64,000 nucleotides of DNA from Grammothele lineata (Eukaryota > Basidiomycota > Agaricomycetes > Polyporales > Polyporaceae). This document shows positions 36,601 through 46,546 of this stretch, one piece after another. The notes beneath the pieces are model-generated. The model was given only the letters and a program-made list of their open reading frames with translations. It ran no database searches and was not told the DNA's origin. The position numbers and the translations under genes are program-made. Each line of letters starts with the position of its first letter. Position 1 is the first letter of the stretch. The stretch spans positions 162,246 to 226,245 of the forward strand of contig NDFF03000138.1 of assembly GCA_002150815.3 (NCBI GenBank), in the 5' to 3' direction.

Positions 36601-39150
36601 TCTCAACCTGGGCACAGGTCGCACAACTAGTCGGTTACGTCTCGGAGGTATCCGCATACCACCACGGCGAGCAGAGTTTGATGGCCACCATCATCAACTT
36701 GGCTCAGGACTTCGTCGGCAGCAACAACATGAACATCCTCATGCCCAACGGTCAGTTCGGTACGCGTGATCAAGGCGGCAAGGACCACGCCGCGCCCCGT
36801 TACATCTACACGGAGCTGGCGCCCATCATTCGCAACGTCATGCACCCCGCAGACGAGGCGATCCTGACCTACCAGCAAGATGACGGCAAGCAGGTTGAAC
36901 CGGAGTGGTACATGCCTGTCCTTCCCATGGTTCTCATCAACGGCGCTGAAGGTATCGGCACTGGTGAGTATATACTATGTTTATACGCGAGAGCGCTGAG
37001 TCTGACTCGCTTCGGCCAGGTTGGAGTACGAACATCCCCAGCTTCAATCCTGAAGACATCGTCGAAAACATCAGGCGCCTCATGCGCGGCGAGGAGCAGG
37101 TGCCGATGCTCCCGTGGTGGCGTGGCTTCACGGGAACGATCAGAAAGTCGGGTGACAATAAGTACGACGTCGTGGGCCGCATCAAGAAGCTCGACGATAC
37201 CACGGTCGAGATCACGGAGTTGCCGATCCACAAATGGACGCAGAACTTCAAGGCCGAACTAGAAGCTATGTGTGGCGAGAAGGGCGATGGTGTTATCAAG
37301 GCAAGTCTTCTCGTTGACGCCCACCCTCTGATCGTCACAGCTGAACGTTTTTGAATTCTATAGGACTACAAGGAGTACCACAACAACATGAACGTCCACT
37401 TCGTCATCACTATGTCCGAGAAGGAGCTCGAGAAGGCTGAGAAGCAGGGCCTACACGAGTTCTTCAAGCTCACGACGAAAGTCAACACGAGCAACATGGT
37501 CTGCTTCGATTTCGACGGCAAGATCAAGAAGTACAACTCGCCGGAAGAGATCATTGAAGACTTCTATCCCAAGCGGCTCGCGTACTACCAGAAACGCAAG
37601 GTAAGCTGTGCCTTGCTAGTACGTATCGACATGCTTCTAACCTAAGATTTGTTAGGACTTCTTGGCGAACGAGCTCCAGAACCAACTAGACCGCCTCAAC
37701 AACCAGGCCCGCTTTGTCAAGATGATCATCGACAAAGAGCTAGTGGTTTCCAACCGGCGTAAGGCGGATATCGTCACGGAGCTGCGCAAGAAGGACTTCC
37801 GGCCCTTCCCCAAGGTGTCCAAAGCCAAAGCTGCAGGTGAGACCGAGGCAGTCGTCGAGGAGGATGAGGACGAGGAGGAGAGCGGCTCTGGCAGCAAGTC
37901 GGCCGCTGGTCTTTCCGACTATGACTACCTCTTGGGTATGGCTATCTGGAGTCTGACCAAGGAGAAGGTACGTTGTTGTGCCACGAGGTCGCACGCAAGA
38001 TAGGTACTAACATCTAAACGGTTAGATCGAGAAGTTACTCCAGCAGGCGAAGGAGAAAGAGATCGAGCTGCTTGACCTCCTGGCCCTGACTCCGATCCGG
38101 ATCTGGCAGACCGACCTAGACGCTTTCCTTGCGCAGTGGAAGGTTAGACTGACATCCCATAGACGCTGTACAATGATGCTAACCCAGTGTTCAGCAAACG
38201 TGCGAAGACTGGGAAGCTAAGCTCTGTGCGGCTGAAGGCGAGGTCACCGGCAAGAAGGGCAAGAAGAAGCAGGCCAAGCTCGGCTTCAAGAAGCCCAAGG
38301 CTGAGGACGACTCAGATGACGACTTCAAACCCAACAAGCCAGCGACGAAGCCAAAGAAGGCGGCCGAAGCGAAAAAGCCCGCCGTCGCCGTTCCTTCCGG
38401 CTCGGACGTCGTGATCAAGAAGGCCGACAGCGACGACGAGGTGATCCCACCACCCAAGAAGCGCGCCGGCCCAGCGAAGAAGGCTGCCACGAAAGTGGAG
38501 GATTCAGACATTGAGATGGTGGACTCGCCGCCTCCTGCGAAGCCTGCACCCCGCAAGAAGGCGCCGGCGAAAGTCGACTCTGATTCTGACTTTGACGACG
38601 CGCCGTCGTCGAAGGGTAAGGGGAAGGCCAAGGCCAAGGCGCCATCTACTTCCAAGCGGAAGAGGTACGTGACTTGCGGATATCGAATCAAAATTCAACT
38701 GACACAAGACCGCGTAGCCTTGATGCAGACATGGACGACAGTGACGATGACATCCCCTCCAAACCGGTACCGAAGAAGAAGAAGCTATCAATTGGTTCGG
38801 ACGACGACATCGTGGAGGCTGACGCTGCTCCCAAAAAGAACGGCAAACAGGCGGCCGTAACAGACTTCTTTGGGAAAGGGGATGCGACAAAGAAGGCGCC
38901 GGTTGCGCGCAAGGTGTCTGCCAGCAAACCCAAGGCCGCGCCCGCAAAGAAGGCGGCGGCGAAGAAGAAGGATGTTTCGGAGGACGACTTTGACGACGAC
39001 TTTGATGACGACCTACACGATGTGCCACGTCCACCGTCACCCAAGGCCCCGCCGAAGCGGACCGCGCGAGCGGCGGCGGCAAAATCGAAGTATGTGGAGG
39101 TCTCGTCGGGAGAAGACGAGGAGGGCTCGGATTTTGACGACTTCGATTGA
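33678..39150 (+). CDS. TOP2: DNA topoisomerase II
   Basis: This nuclear ATP-dependent enzyme passes one DNA duplex through a transient break in another and is needed to separate chromosomes. Exons: 33678-33977, 34032-34214, 34340-35279, 35332-35425, 35478-35793, 35844-35957, 36008-36112, 36164-36328, 36380-36565, 36618-36963, 37020-37300, 37364-37600, 37656-37967, 38026-38142, 38195-38664, 38718-39150; 1532 residues. The GHKL ATPase shows EILVNAADNK, NNGKGIPIEMH and LTGGRNGYGAKL. The TOPRIM part has LILTEGDSARALA and a DxD-type RLMLMTDQDHDGSH. The active-site tyrosine is in HAAPRYIYTEL, about residue 863. The last 300 residues are a Lys/Asp/Glu-rich tail with repeated acidic clusters, ending SDFDDFD. 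Intron 11 starts with GC (AAG|GCAAGT), not GT; splicing it restores the conserved frame. Confidence 0.99.
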
Positions 39151-39632
39151 GACTCGTTGCGTAGACCTTCCTTCCTTCGTGCTTTCCTGTAGACATGTAC
39201 CGACGGTGTTCATTTGTAACGTTATCACAATGCTTCGTATGTATGTCATTCTGTATTCTGTCACGTTTTTCTTTCGTTCTCTTTCATTCGTCCCGTGTTA
39301 CCGACTACTACCCCGAACTCGTTGATATCCCGCCTCGTAATGTCACGAAACACGACCGTTTGTCCCTGTACCCATATTACTGAGCGTAGAGCTTGACGGC
39401 CGGCGATGAAGACAAGTTGACTGGCGAGAGTCGATCGAGGGCAACGATGACCAGCCTGCCATGGCTTTCATGTAGAAGTGCTGTAGTGAAAGCTTATGTT
39501 TAGCAGAATACCCCTCGTTCAGCTGGTCCGGGAGTGGTCAAAATTGACCAGCATGAGCGGGTGCGTAAGTGGCCGTTGCTTCATGCGTCTTTAGTGTTGG
39601 TGATGAAGCTAATAAAACGTGTTGTCTCTGCG
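39151..39632. other. Intergenic, TOP2 3' UTR
   Basis: 482 bp, less GC-rich than the genes, with short pyrimidine tracts. No gene seen. The downstream end runs straight into the first tRNA gene. Confidence 0.5.
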
Positions 39633-39718
39633 TGCCCCATGGCTGAGTTGGTTACAGCGTCCGACTGTTACTTGCAGTCGCAATCGGAAGGTCGTGAGTT
39701 CGAGCCTCACTGGGGCAG
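39633..39718 (+). tRNA. tRNA-Asn (GTT), copy 1, with a 12-nt intron
   Basis: A full cloverleaf folds: acceptor TGCCCCA/TGGGGCA, D-stem GCTG/CAGC, anticodon stem TCCGA/TCGGA, T-stem GTGAG/CTCAC with loop TTCGAGC, and discriminator G. Removing 12 nt (39671-39682) from the usual site after position 37 leaves the loop CTGTTAA with anticodon GTT. Five intron bases (CAGTC) can pair with GACTG at the anticodon stem-loop. A- and B-box promoter matches are present and a T5 terminator lies at 39724-39728. The first base pair is U1-A72, which is uncommon. Identical in sequence to copy 3. Confidence 0.94.
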
Positions 39719-40018
39719 TATCCTTTTTGCAGGTATATCAGCGAGTTTCGTTACACTCGAAGCACCCTACCGGTTCTAGTCAGAAGGAAGTCACGAATGC
39801 TGCCGGTGGCGTCATCAATCGTCCCTTCGTAAGGACAGCCCAAACCGAGATACTTTGCAGCCTTGCATCCATTTAACAGCTAGACATGAATGTGCACAAT
39901 GTTGGCCGCCAGAAAATGGTCTTCGGTGTTTCCCTAGGACATAAATTAAAGCCTGTCGAAGCACAGCAAAATGACCAAGCTGGAGATAGGCAAAACAGCT
40001 TTGAGACAGGCCGTCAAT

Positions 40019-40104
40019 CTGCCCCGGTGAGGCTCGAACTCACGACCTTCCGATTGCGACTGCAAGTAACAGTCGGACGCTGTAACCAACTCAGCCACGG
40101 GGCA
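40019..40104 (-). tRNA. tRNA-Asn (GTT), copy 2, with a 12-nt intron
   Basis: Same structure and intron as copy 1, from which it differs at two bases that pair with each other: the last acceptor pair is G-C here and A-T in the other copies. This compensated change argues that the gene is functional. It faces copy 1 tail to tail 300 bp away, so the two form an 86-bp inverted repeat. Confidence 0.94.
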
Positions 40105-40729
40105 TATACAATATAAATTAGCGCAACCATTGTCTGTAGACGAGGAGCATGGTCCTCGCCACGAGTCGGTCCGACCTTTTGATTTTTCACATTGCCAACT
40201 TGAAACTCACCGCGAAGTCGACTCCATCAAGGCTTGGGACTACCCATCGCAGCCTCTTGGTATGATCCCTCAGCATAAATCCCCTTTTGTCTGTGGGCGG
40301 CGATTCGGGGAGCCTCGTTCGCCTTGTCTTCACGTCGGGCAAATCATGATGAATGTTAGTTCGCGACTAGACTAGTGGGCTGCCAGTGTTCCACAACCCG
40401 CTGGAAGCCCCGGGTTCGCTGAACGCTTGATGATTGATGTCTAGCTGAACGCTTCTCCTCGATGCAGTACTAAATGCTTTCACAGAACGCAGCGTCTGAG
40501 CCGACCTGTCGCCGCACGCGGCGAGTGCTGCATACGCTGTGTCGGCTGTGCAGACTCGGCTCCAGGATAACCAGTGTCTGAGTGTCATATGCATCAACTT
40601 CGCCAACGACAACGACCGCCCACATGGAACGCACAATTCATTTTGCCCGCTCTGTGAAGGACTATATATACCTCCAAATATCCTTCGCGCCATGCACCAG
40701 TGTGGTCCCCTCCGCCTTCGTACCCCAGG
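40105..40729. other. Upstream region of the first S28 peptidase
   Basis: 625 bp between the 5' end of tRNA copy 2 and the start codon of the first S28 gene. It contains the TATATATA element at 40663-40670 and no supported gene. Confidence 0.5.
40663..40670 (+). promoter_or_regulatory. TATA box of the first S28 peptidase gene
   Basis: TATATATA, 60 bp before the chosen ATG. Comparable TATA elements precede the other three peptidase genes of the island, unlike the housekeeping genes nearby. Confidence 0.6.
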
Positions 40730-42989
40730 ATGCGCTCCGCACTTGTCTCTGTTGCGGTCTCACTCGCCCTCTTCGCTGGGTGCCTGCACACCACGAGCGC
40801 AAAGATCACGCCGCTAAACCCGATCAACCTCAAGTTTGGGTTCAGCTCACGATCTGCGGTGGCGAAAAGACAGAGCACCGACTTCCCCGAGTACACCTTC
40901 ACCCAACCGCTCGACCACTTTGCCGACACAGGCTTCACCTTTGAGCAGCACTATTGGCTCAGCGATCGCCATTACAAACCTGGCGGGCCTGTCATTGTCT
41001 TCGAGGCTGGGGAGGGTCCTGGCGATGAGCGTATGCCCATCCTCGACACGGGCATCGTCGACATCCTTGCCAAAGCAACCAACGGTCTCGGGGTTGTCCT
41101 AGAACACAGATACTACGGTAAGCGACGCTTCTTCTGTATTTGCTATCCGAGCCGTATTCTCATATGCTTCCTTTGATAGGAAGCTCGATCCCAGTGCAGA
41201 ACTTTACCACCGACTCCCTTCGGTGAGCTATCCCCTTCCCGAGAATCTGCCGCATGACCATTCCTGATCGCTCCATATGGTACCATATGAAACCCCAGTT
41301 GGTTGACCAACGACCAAGCTGCCGCTGATTCCGCTAATTTCATCGCCAATGTCACCTTCCCAAACATCACGGCAGACCTGACCGCTCCTGGCACCCCGTG
41401 GATCTACTATGGGGTGTGTTCAGTTCCGCAACCTTTGACGCGAGGACATGCTGATTGAGACTACTTGCGTTGCCTTCGTAGGGTTCCTATGGCGGCGCCC
41501 GAGCGGCACACATGCGTGTACTCTACCCGGACCTTGTCTTCGGGGCTATCTCTTCTAGCGGCGTTGTGCACGCAACCGTTGACGAATGGTACTACTATGA
41601 CATCATCCGGCAATCCGCACCGGCAGACTGCATGACCCGCCTAGCGGAGGCCATCGAAGAAGTGGACGCGTTCCTTGCCAACAACAAGACGCGTGCCGCG
41701 ATCAAGGATGTCTTCAGCTTGGGGAACATCACGTATGACACTGATTTTGCCAGTGCGCTCACCGTGAGTTAAAACCTCGCGCCGATACCGCCGGGGATTT
41801 ATGCGTTCACATGGGTGGGGGTTCACTGACGCCGCGATGCCATAGAGTCCCCTTAACGACTGGCAAGAGTTAAACTGGGACCCTTCTCTGAACGACACCG
41901 CATTTGGGAGATTCTGCGATTTCATGGGTCCGCTCGACAACGCGACTGTGTCCACCCCACAAGGCCTCACGATTAAGAACGCGACAGCGGTCTTCGCGAC
42001 CTACATCGATGAGGTCCGTGTTATTGTTTTCATCCTCACATCGGGACTCCATTCGCTGACACCATCTTGAAACCCGTAGACGGTCTCAGGCTTGTGCCCG
42101 CCCGAAGAACAGGACTCTGTGCGTAACATCCTCTGTAGGGTCCTGCATGATTTTTGCTAAGGCGTTTTTTCGCAGTGCTTTGGAACAATTCCGAACAAGG
42201 CATTCTACGAGCAGACGGACATCAACCAAACCTGGCGCGCATGGACGTTCCAAGTGTGCACCCAATGGGGCTTCTTTACGGTACGCCTCTACCCATCACT
42301 GTGATCGCCTCCAGCGCTGCTCTCTCTGACGTTCCCGGCGATCGCTCGCGCGCACGTAGACCGCACCGCCAGACCCGACGCGTCCGCGTGTCATCTCGAA
42401 CCTCGTTACTGTCGACTACGGGCATCTCATCTGCAACCTCGTGCGTCCTAACCGCCGCCCTTCCCTGCTTTATCATCGCCTTGACACACTCTTGCTATAT
42501 CCCCGTAGTCCTTCACTCCTGGAAAGGAGTACGCTATCCCCGCGCTCCCCGACGTCGATTCGGTGAACAAGCTCGGCGGGTACGCCATCGCCGCCGACCG
42601 CCTGGCGATCATTGACGGCATCGGTGAGTCCTTGTTCTTTTCGGTCCTCGCGTAAAAGTCGTCACGGCGCGCGCTGATCGACGGACTTTTCAACGCCCAG
42701 CGGACCCCTGGCGTGGTGACACACCGCACAGCCCTGACCCCGCCGCGCTTCCCCGTCCGGACACGCCCTTGCGGCCGTTCAAGCTGATTCTCAGTGCGTG
42801 CCTTTTCCTAGCGCTCGGGGTCGCCGATAGCTCATACGTACCGTCCTGGTAGACGGCTCCGGGCACCACTGGGACGAGAACGGGCTGGCGGATCCGAGCG
42901 CGGAGCCGCCCTTCATCCGGGAGATCCACCAGCAGGAGGTCGAGTTCGTCCAGGGATGGCTCAAGGATTTCAAGGCACCTTCCAGTTAA
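40730..42989 (+). CDS. Secreted serine peptidase, family S28, copy A
   Basis: S28 enzymes cleave after proline from peptide ends or within short peptides; fungal members are secreted or vacuolar. Exons: 40730-41117, 41180-41222, 41299-41413, 41482-41763, 41846-42013, 42080-42118, 42176-42280, 42360-42440, 42509-42623, 42701-42793, 42853-42989; 521 residues. An N-terminal signal peptide (RSALVSVAVSLALFAG) is followed by TFTQPLDHFADTGFTFEQHY and VIVFEAGEGPGDE. The nucleophile lies in GGSYGGARAAHM (Ser184), the acid in DPWRGDTPHSP, and the histidine in GSGHHWDENG, matching the S28 order Ser-Asp-His. Many N-glycosylation sequons are present. A second ATG-like start further upstream is a GTG and was rejected. 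It is closely related to the gene at 54635-56969, with eight internal exons of identical length. Confidence 0.94.
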
Positions 42990-43209
42990 GTCCGGAGGGC
43001 CAGCTGCTGAAACGATTGGCGTGCTTGGGCGCTGTCGCCCACGGTTCGGTCGTGGACGTGAGCGTATGCTTGATAAGATGTTGTATTACGCTGCGTAAGT
43101 ACTTGTGGTCGACTAACGTGTTTGCATGGAAACACGGTGCTTCATTGGCGACAGTCTCGGGTTCCAATCAAAAAGAGCGAATCAAGGCCGGCGTGCACAC
43201 GTGATATCA

Positions 43210-45707
43210 TCAACCCCCGGCCACCATTTTGAGGACTTCGTTGGAAGATACTCCGGGGAACACCTCCACATCCTCATCGACGGCACATACGGTCAAGTCA
43301 TCTGCGGGCACCTGTCAAAGTGCCCAGCATCAGCCGTGGTTCCTGCTCGACAAGCACCGAAAGAACCAACCGTGTCGTTGTTGAGGTACGCCTGAATGAT
43401 CTTTGCGACGCATTCAGAAGGTTCTGCAAGGCTCGAATGCTAGGACAGGCGAACACAGTCAGACATTGCTATATACGAAAGTTGCAGTAAGACGCGCGTC
43501 ACGCTCACCCCGAAGCCATCCTGACGGATTAGGGTCGCACTGTCACCCATGATGTCGGCGAGTGCCTTTGCTTGGCCGAACGGTGTGATAGGATCGAACT
43601 GTGCTGCATTTAACTCTAAAACGTTAAAAATCAACCAACGTGGCCTACCGTGTTGCCTATGATGAGCGCAGGACGCGAGAGGGTTTTATTGAACGGTCCC
43701 TGGTAACGTTCCACGGCACGAACGGGCCAGAACGGACAGTAGTACGAATCGTCTGGCCAAAGAGCACCGACTGGCGTGCCATCACCGGTCAACTGAGATC
43801 CCGAGATTTCATACGAGAGGAATGGGGCGCACAAGTTGATGAGACAGTCTGCGTCACGTTCACGAGGTAGTTGAAAATGGTGGTCATGTTCGTCCCGTCG
43901 GCGTCGACACTGTCAGCGCAGTATATGGCTTCTTGAGCAAACGTGATACCATTGACTTCCGTCCGACGCTTGTGTCTGTAGTTATGGATAAAAGTCGTCA
44001 ATGGGAAGACTCGAATACCGCCAAGAAAGCTGCGGAGTACGTACCTGCGGCGGCTGACACTTGTAGAAGTTAAGTTGAGGGATATACCCGACTCCGATTC
44101 TACCGTTTTGAGATCTCGTCCCAAAATGAGATTCGTAGTGATGTTCCAGGTGGTCGGCGTGTACAGCGCGCCGAAAGTAAGTGCTGTGGATCATTTCCCA
44201 GGAAATGCGTCAGAATGGATCTATCTTCGACCAGCGAGTTACCTACTTCGCAGCAAGGACGAACTGACAGGCACGGTGCCCTTTACCTCAGCAGCGTGTG
44301 CAGCCTGGTGGAGTGTTGCAGGACGAGCAGTAAGCGGTAAGCTTCCCCTACATGTTGAGTGGGCTAGCGTGATACTCATCTCAAACGCGGATTCCATGAA
44401 CGCTACGACATCACTTCCTGTCCAGCCTTCTTGGGTCAAGTTACAGTTTGACGGACCCGCTAGAGCGCATGCGGTCGTGAGGCCTTCGTAGACCTTAGGG
44501 GAGTCCCTGATAATTTGTCCCCAGCTCTGCGAGTAGAAAATCAATGATCGGACCTTGTGAGAGGAGATGGTGAGTACGCACGAGATAACTCTCTTTCCGC
44601 GCTATGGTAACGACGTCGACAACACCATCGAGTATAACGTGCCCGACCCTCTGCGTCTCGGATCATTAGCGGACAGCGCATACATGCAATCAAGGCTGTG
44701 ATTCTGTACTCACGTCAGGGAACACTGCCCAGGATGTCCATCAGTACCATACAACTGCTCCACACCATCATATAAATTAGAAACGTACTATTCACGAACC
44801 AACTACCCAGAAGCGTTCCGTAAGAGACGCCCCAATAGTTCACAGGTGCGCCAGGTCCGTCTAATGCCTCGGCCAATGCGGCCATGTCGCGCGCATTCGC
44901 TGCAGTACCGACGTATTTGAGCATCGTCCCGTTAACCGCGTTTAAGCATATCTGCCCGAGGGTGGTGTATTTGTCCTGCATGACAGGGGCTTGCGCGAGC
45001 AAGGTGGAAATATCGTCCGGGTCGGTGAAGTTGCCTGTCCAGCCGATGCCGGGGATCTCAATTGTGTCATTGAAGAATGCGACATACTCGTCTATGGTTT
45101 CGAAACAGGTAACTGAGCTTGGACTAGCCGAAAGAAGCATGAGCAAGAGCAAGGACATGCATTCCGCGGGAAAGTAAGACTCACATAGTATCGACACCAA
45201 CACCCCGAGGATCCCAGCTGACTATGTCGTAGTTTCCACCGGTAATGTTCATGAGACTCATCCCATCGAGCGCAACATAGCCCACACCGGTTTCACCAGG
45301 ACCACCTATTAGGTCATACGGTAAGATGGGTGAGGCAGAAACGGATGTAGCAGAACGGAGCCGGAGACGAACCAGGGTTGACAAGTAGTGTGCCTTTCCG
45401 CTCCCCAGTCGCGTTTACTTTGATGAGAGATAGACGGCCAGTCCCCGCGGAAGGGTCATTGTAATCCATAGGAATGGCGAAGAAGGCGCAGTCTACCGGG
45501 AAATGTGAAAATACAATATTAGGGTCGCATGGAACCCAATCAACGACTATCTGAGAGCCACGATTCTGCGGATGGTGCTCGTCAATGTACTTAGTTCTGC
45601 CTCGGGGAACATAGCACTCATACCTCTACCATAGGAGGCTCAGCGGAGACTGCGCATACACCTCGCAAGGTCGCAAGGAATGACGCTAGTAGTACCAACA
45701 CCAACAT
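43210..45707 (-). CDS. Secreted alpha/beta-hydrolase, TAP/S33 type, copy 1 (with an exonised intron)
   Basis: Family S33/TAP enzymes release amino acids or tripeptides from peptide N-termini. Thirteen exons: 45707-45624, 45565-45373, 45305-45185, 45123-44789, 44724-44714, 44650-44582, 44526-44247, 44183-44045, 43975-43833, 43770-43649, 43613-43509, 43439-43371, 43311-43210; 590 residues. A signal peptide (MLVLVLLASFLATLRGVCAV) precedes LVNPGGPGETGVGYVAL. The nucleophile is in YWGVSYGTLLGSW, the acid in QFDPITPFGQA, and the histidine in GFGHSSLAEPSECV, the C-terminal TAP signature. Compared with its tandem neighbour, the intron at 44379-44305 starts ATGAGT instead of GTGAGC; it has no stop and is 75 nt, so it adds 25 residues if read. 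The 35-nt intron at 43648-43614 is unusually short and uncertain. The gene may be altered but not obviously dead. It converges with S28 copy A, 220 bp apart. Confidence 0.85.
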
Positions 45708-46546
45708 GGGGCCGGCGCGATAATCGGGGGATGGAGGAATCGTCCTGGAGGCTTTGAAAGCGGGCTGTTCGAATTCCCTAAGACAATGAGTGCGCTGTAT
45801 GCGAGACAGGCTATATAAACTTCACCAGCGGCTGAGGACCGTCACGCACTGGTAAGGGATCAAAGTCAAAGTCAGGAATACCTCATATTTGATTTATGGC
45901 CCTATTACGCACGTACACGGTGGGACATCTTCGCCGGCGACCTGACAAGTGTGTTCCAGTACGTAACTTGCGCAACTGGCGTGAGGAAAGAGCAAGTTGC
46001 ACTCGCTTGCTTTTGACAATACGCCGGGTGTGAGCGAACCTCAGATGTAAGAGCATGACGGCGGCGCATCCTGTTACTCTCCGCAGAATCGCATCAGATT
46101 CGATGTGTCCATCCGTCATGAGGGCGCGTGGGCGCCGCTACAAAAATCCTTTCGTGAAGAAGTGTTAGTGATAGCAATTAGTAGATTTACTGAAGGCGCA
46201 CCATTAGGCTTTTGACGCTGTATCTCACAGTTCCGTAACCCCGTACGGAAGCTTTTCCCTACGACGTTTGAGCAGGTATAATCGTTCGGAGCAAGTATTT
46301 TGGTGGGATCAAAGGGAAAACCTTGGAGTGTGCACCTACCAGTAGTGGCGACCGCGCGGCTATCACTGGCGGCGGGAGGCAGGTGCATATATGCAAGCGC
46401 TGTATATAATCGGTCAGGACGAGAGTGGCGTAGCTTGGAATCATGAGCGAAGGACGTAGGTCAATAGGACAGATCTCTACTAAGCTACAATGATGTTCAA
46501 GCACGGGATGTTGGTTGCTGTGGCACACAGACATCAAAAGAGAGCT
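45708..46546. other. Spacer between the tandem hydrolase genes
   Basis: 839 bp holding the promoter of copy 1, including a TATA-like element (TATATAA on the plus strand) at 45812-45818, and the 3' UTR of copy 2. A 90-codon frame on the minus strand at 46116-46388, with a TATATA just upstream, has no recognisable features and is not called. Confidence 0.4.

Noticed and set aside
46116..46388. 90-codon minus-strand frame with a TATATA upstream
   Set aside because: No signal peptide, domain or similarity to the neighbouring hydrolases; TATA-like sequence is common in this spacer.
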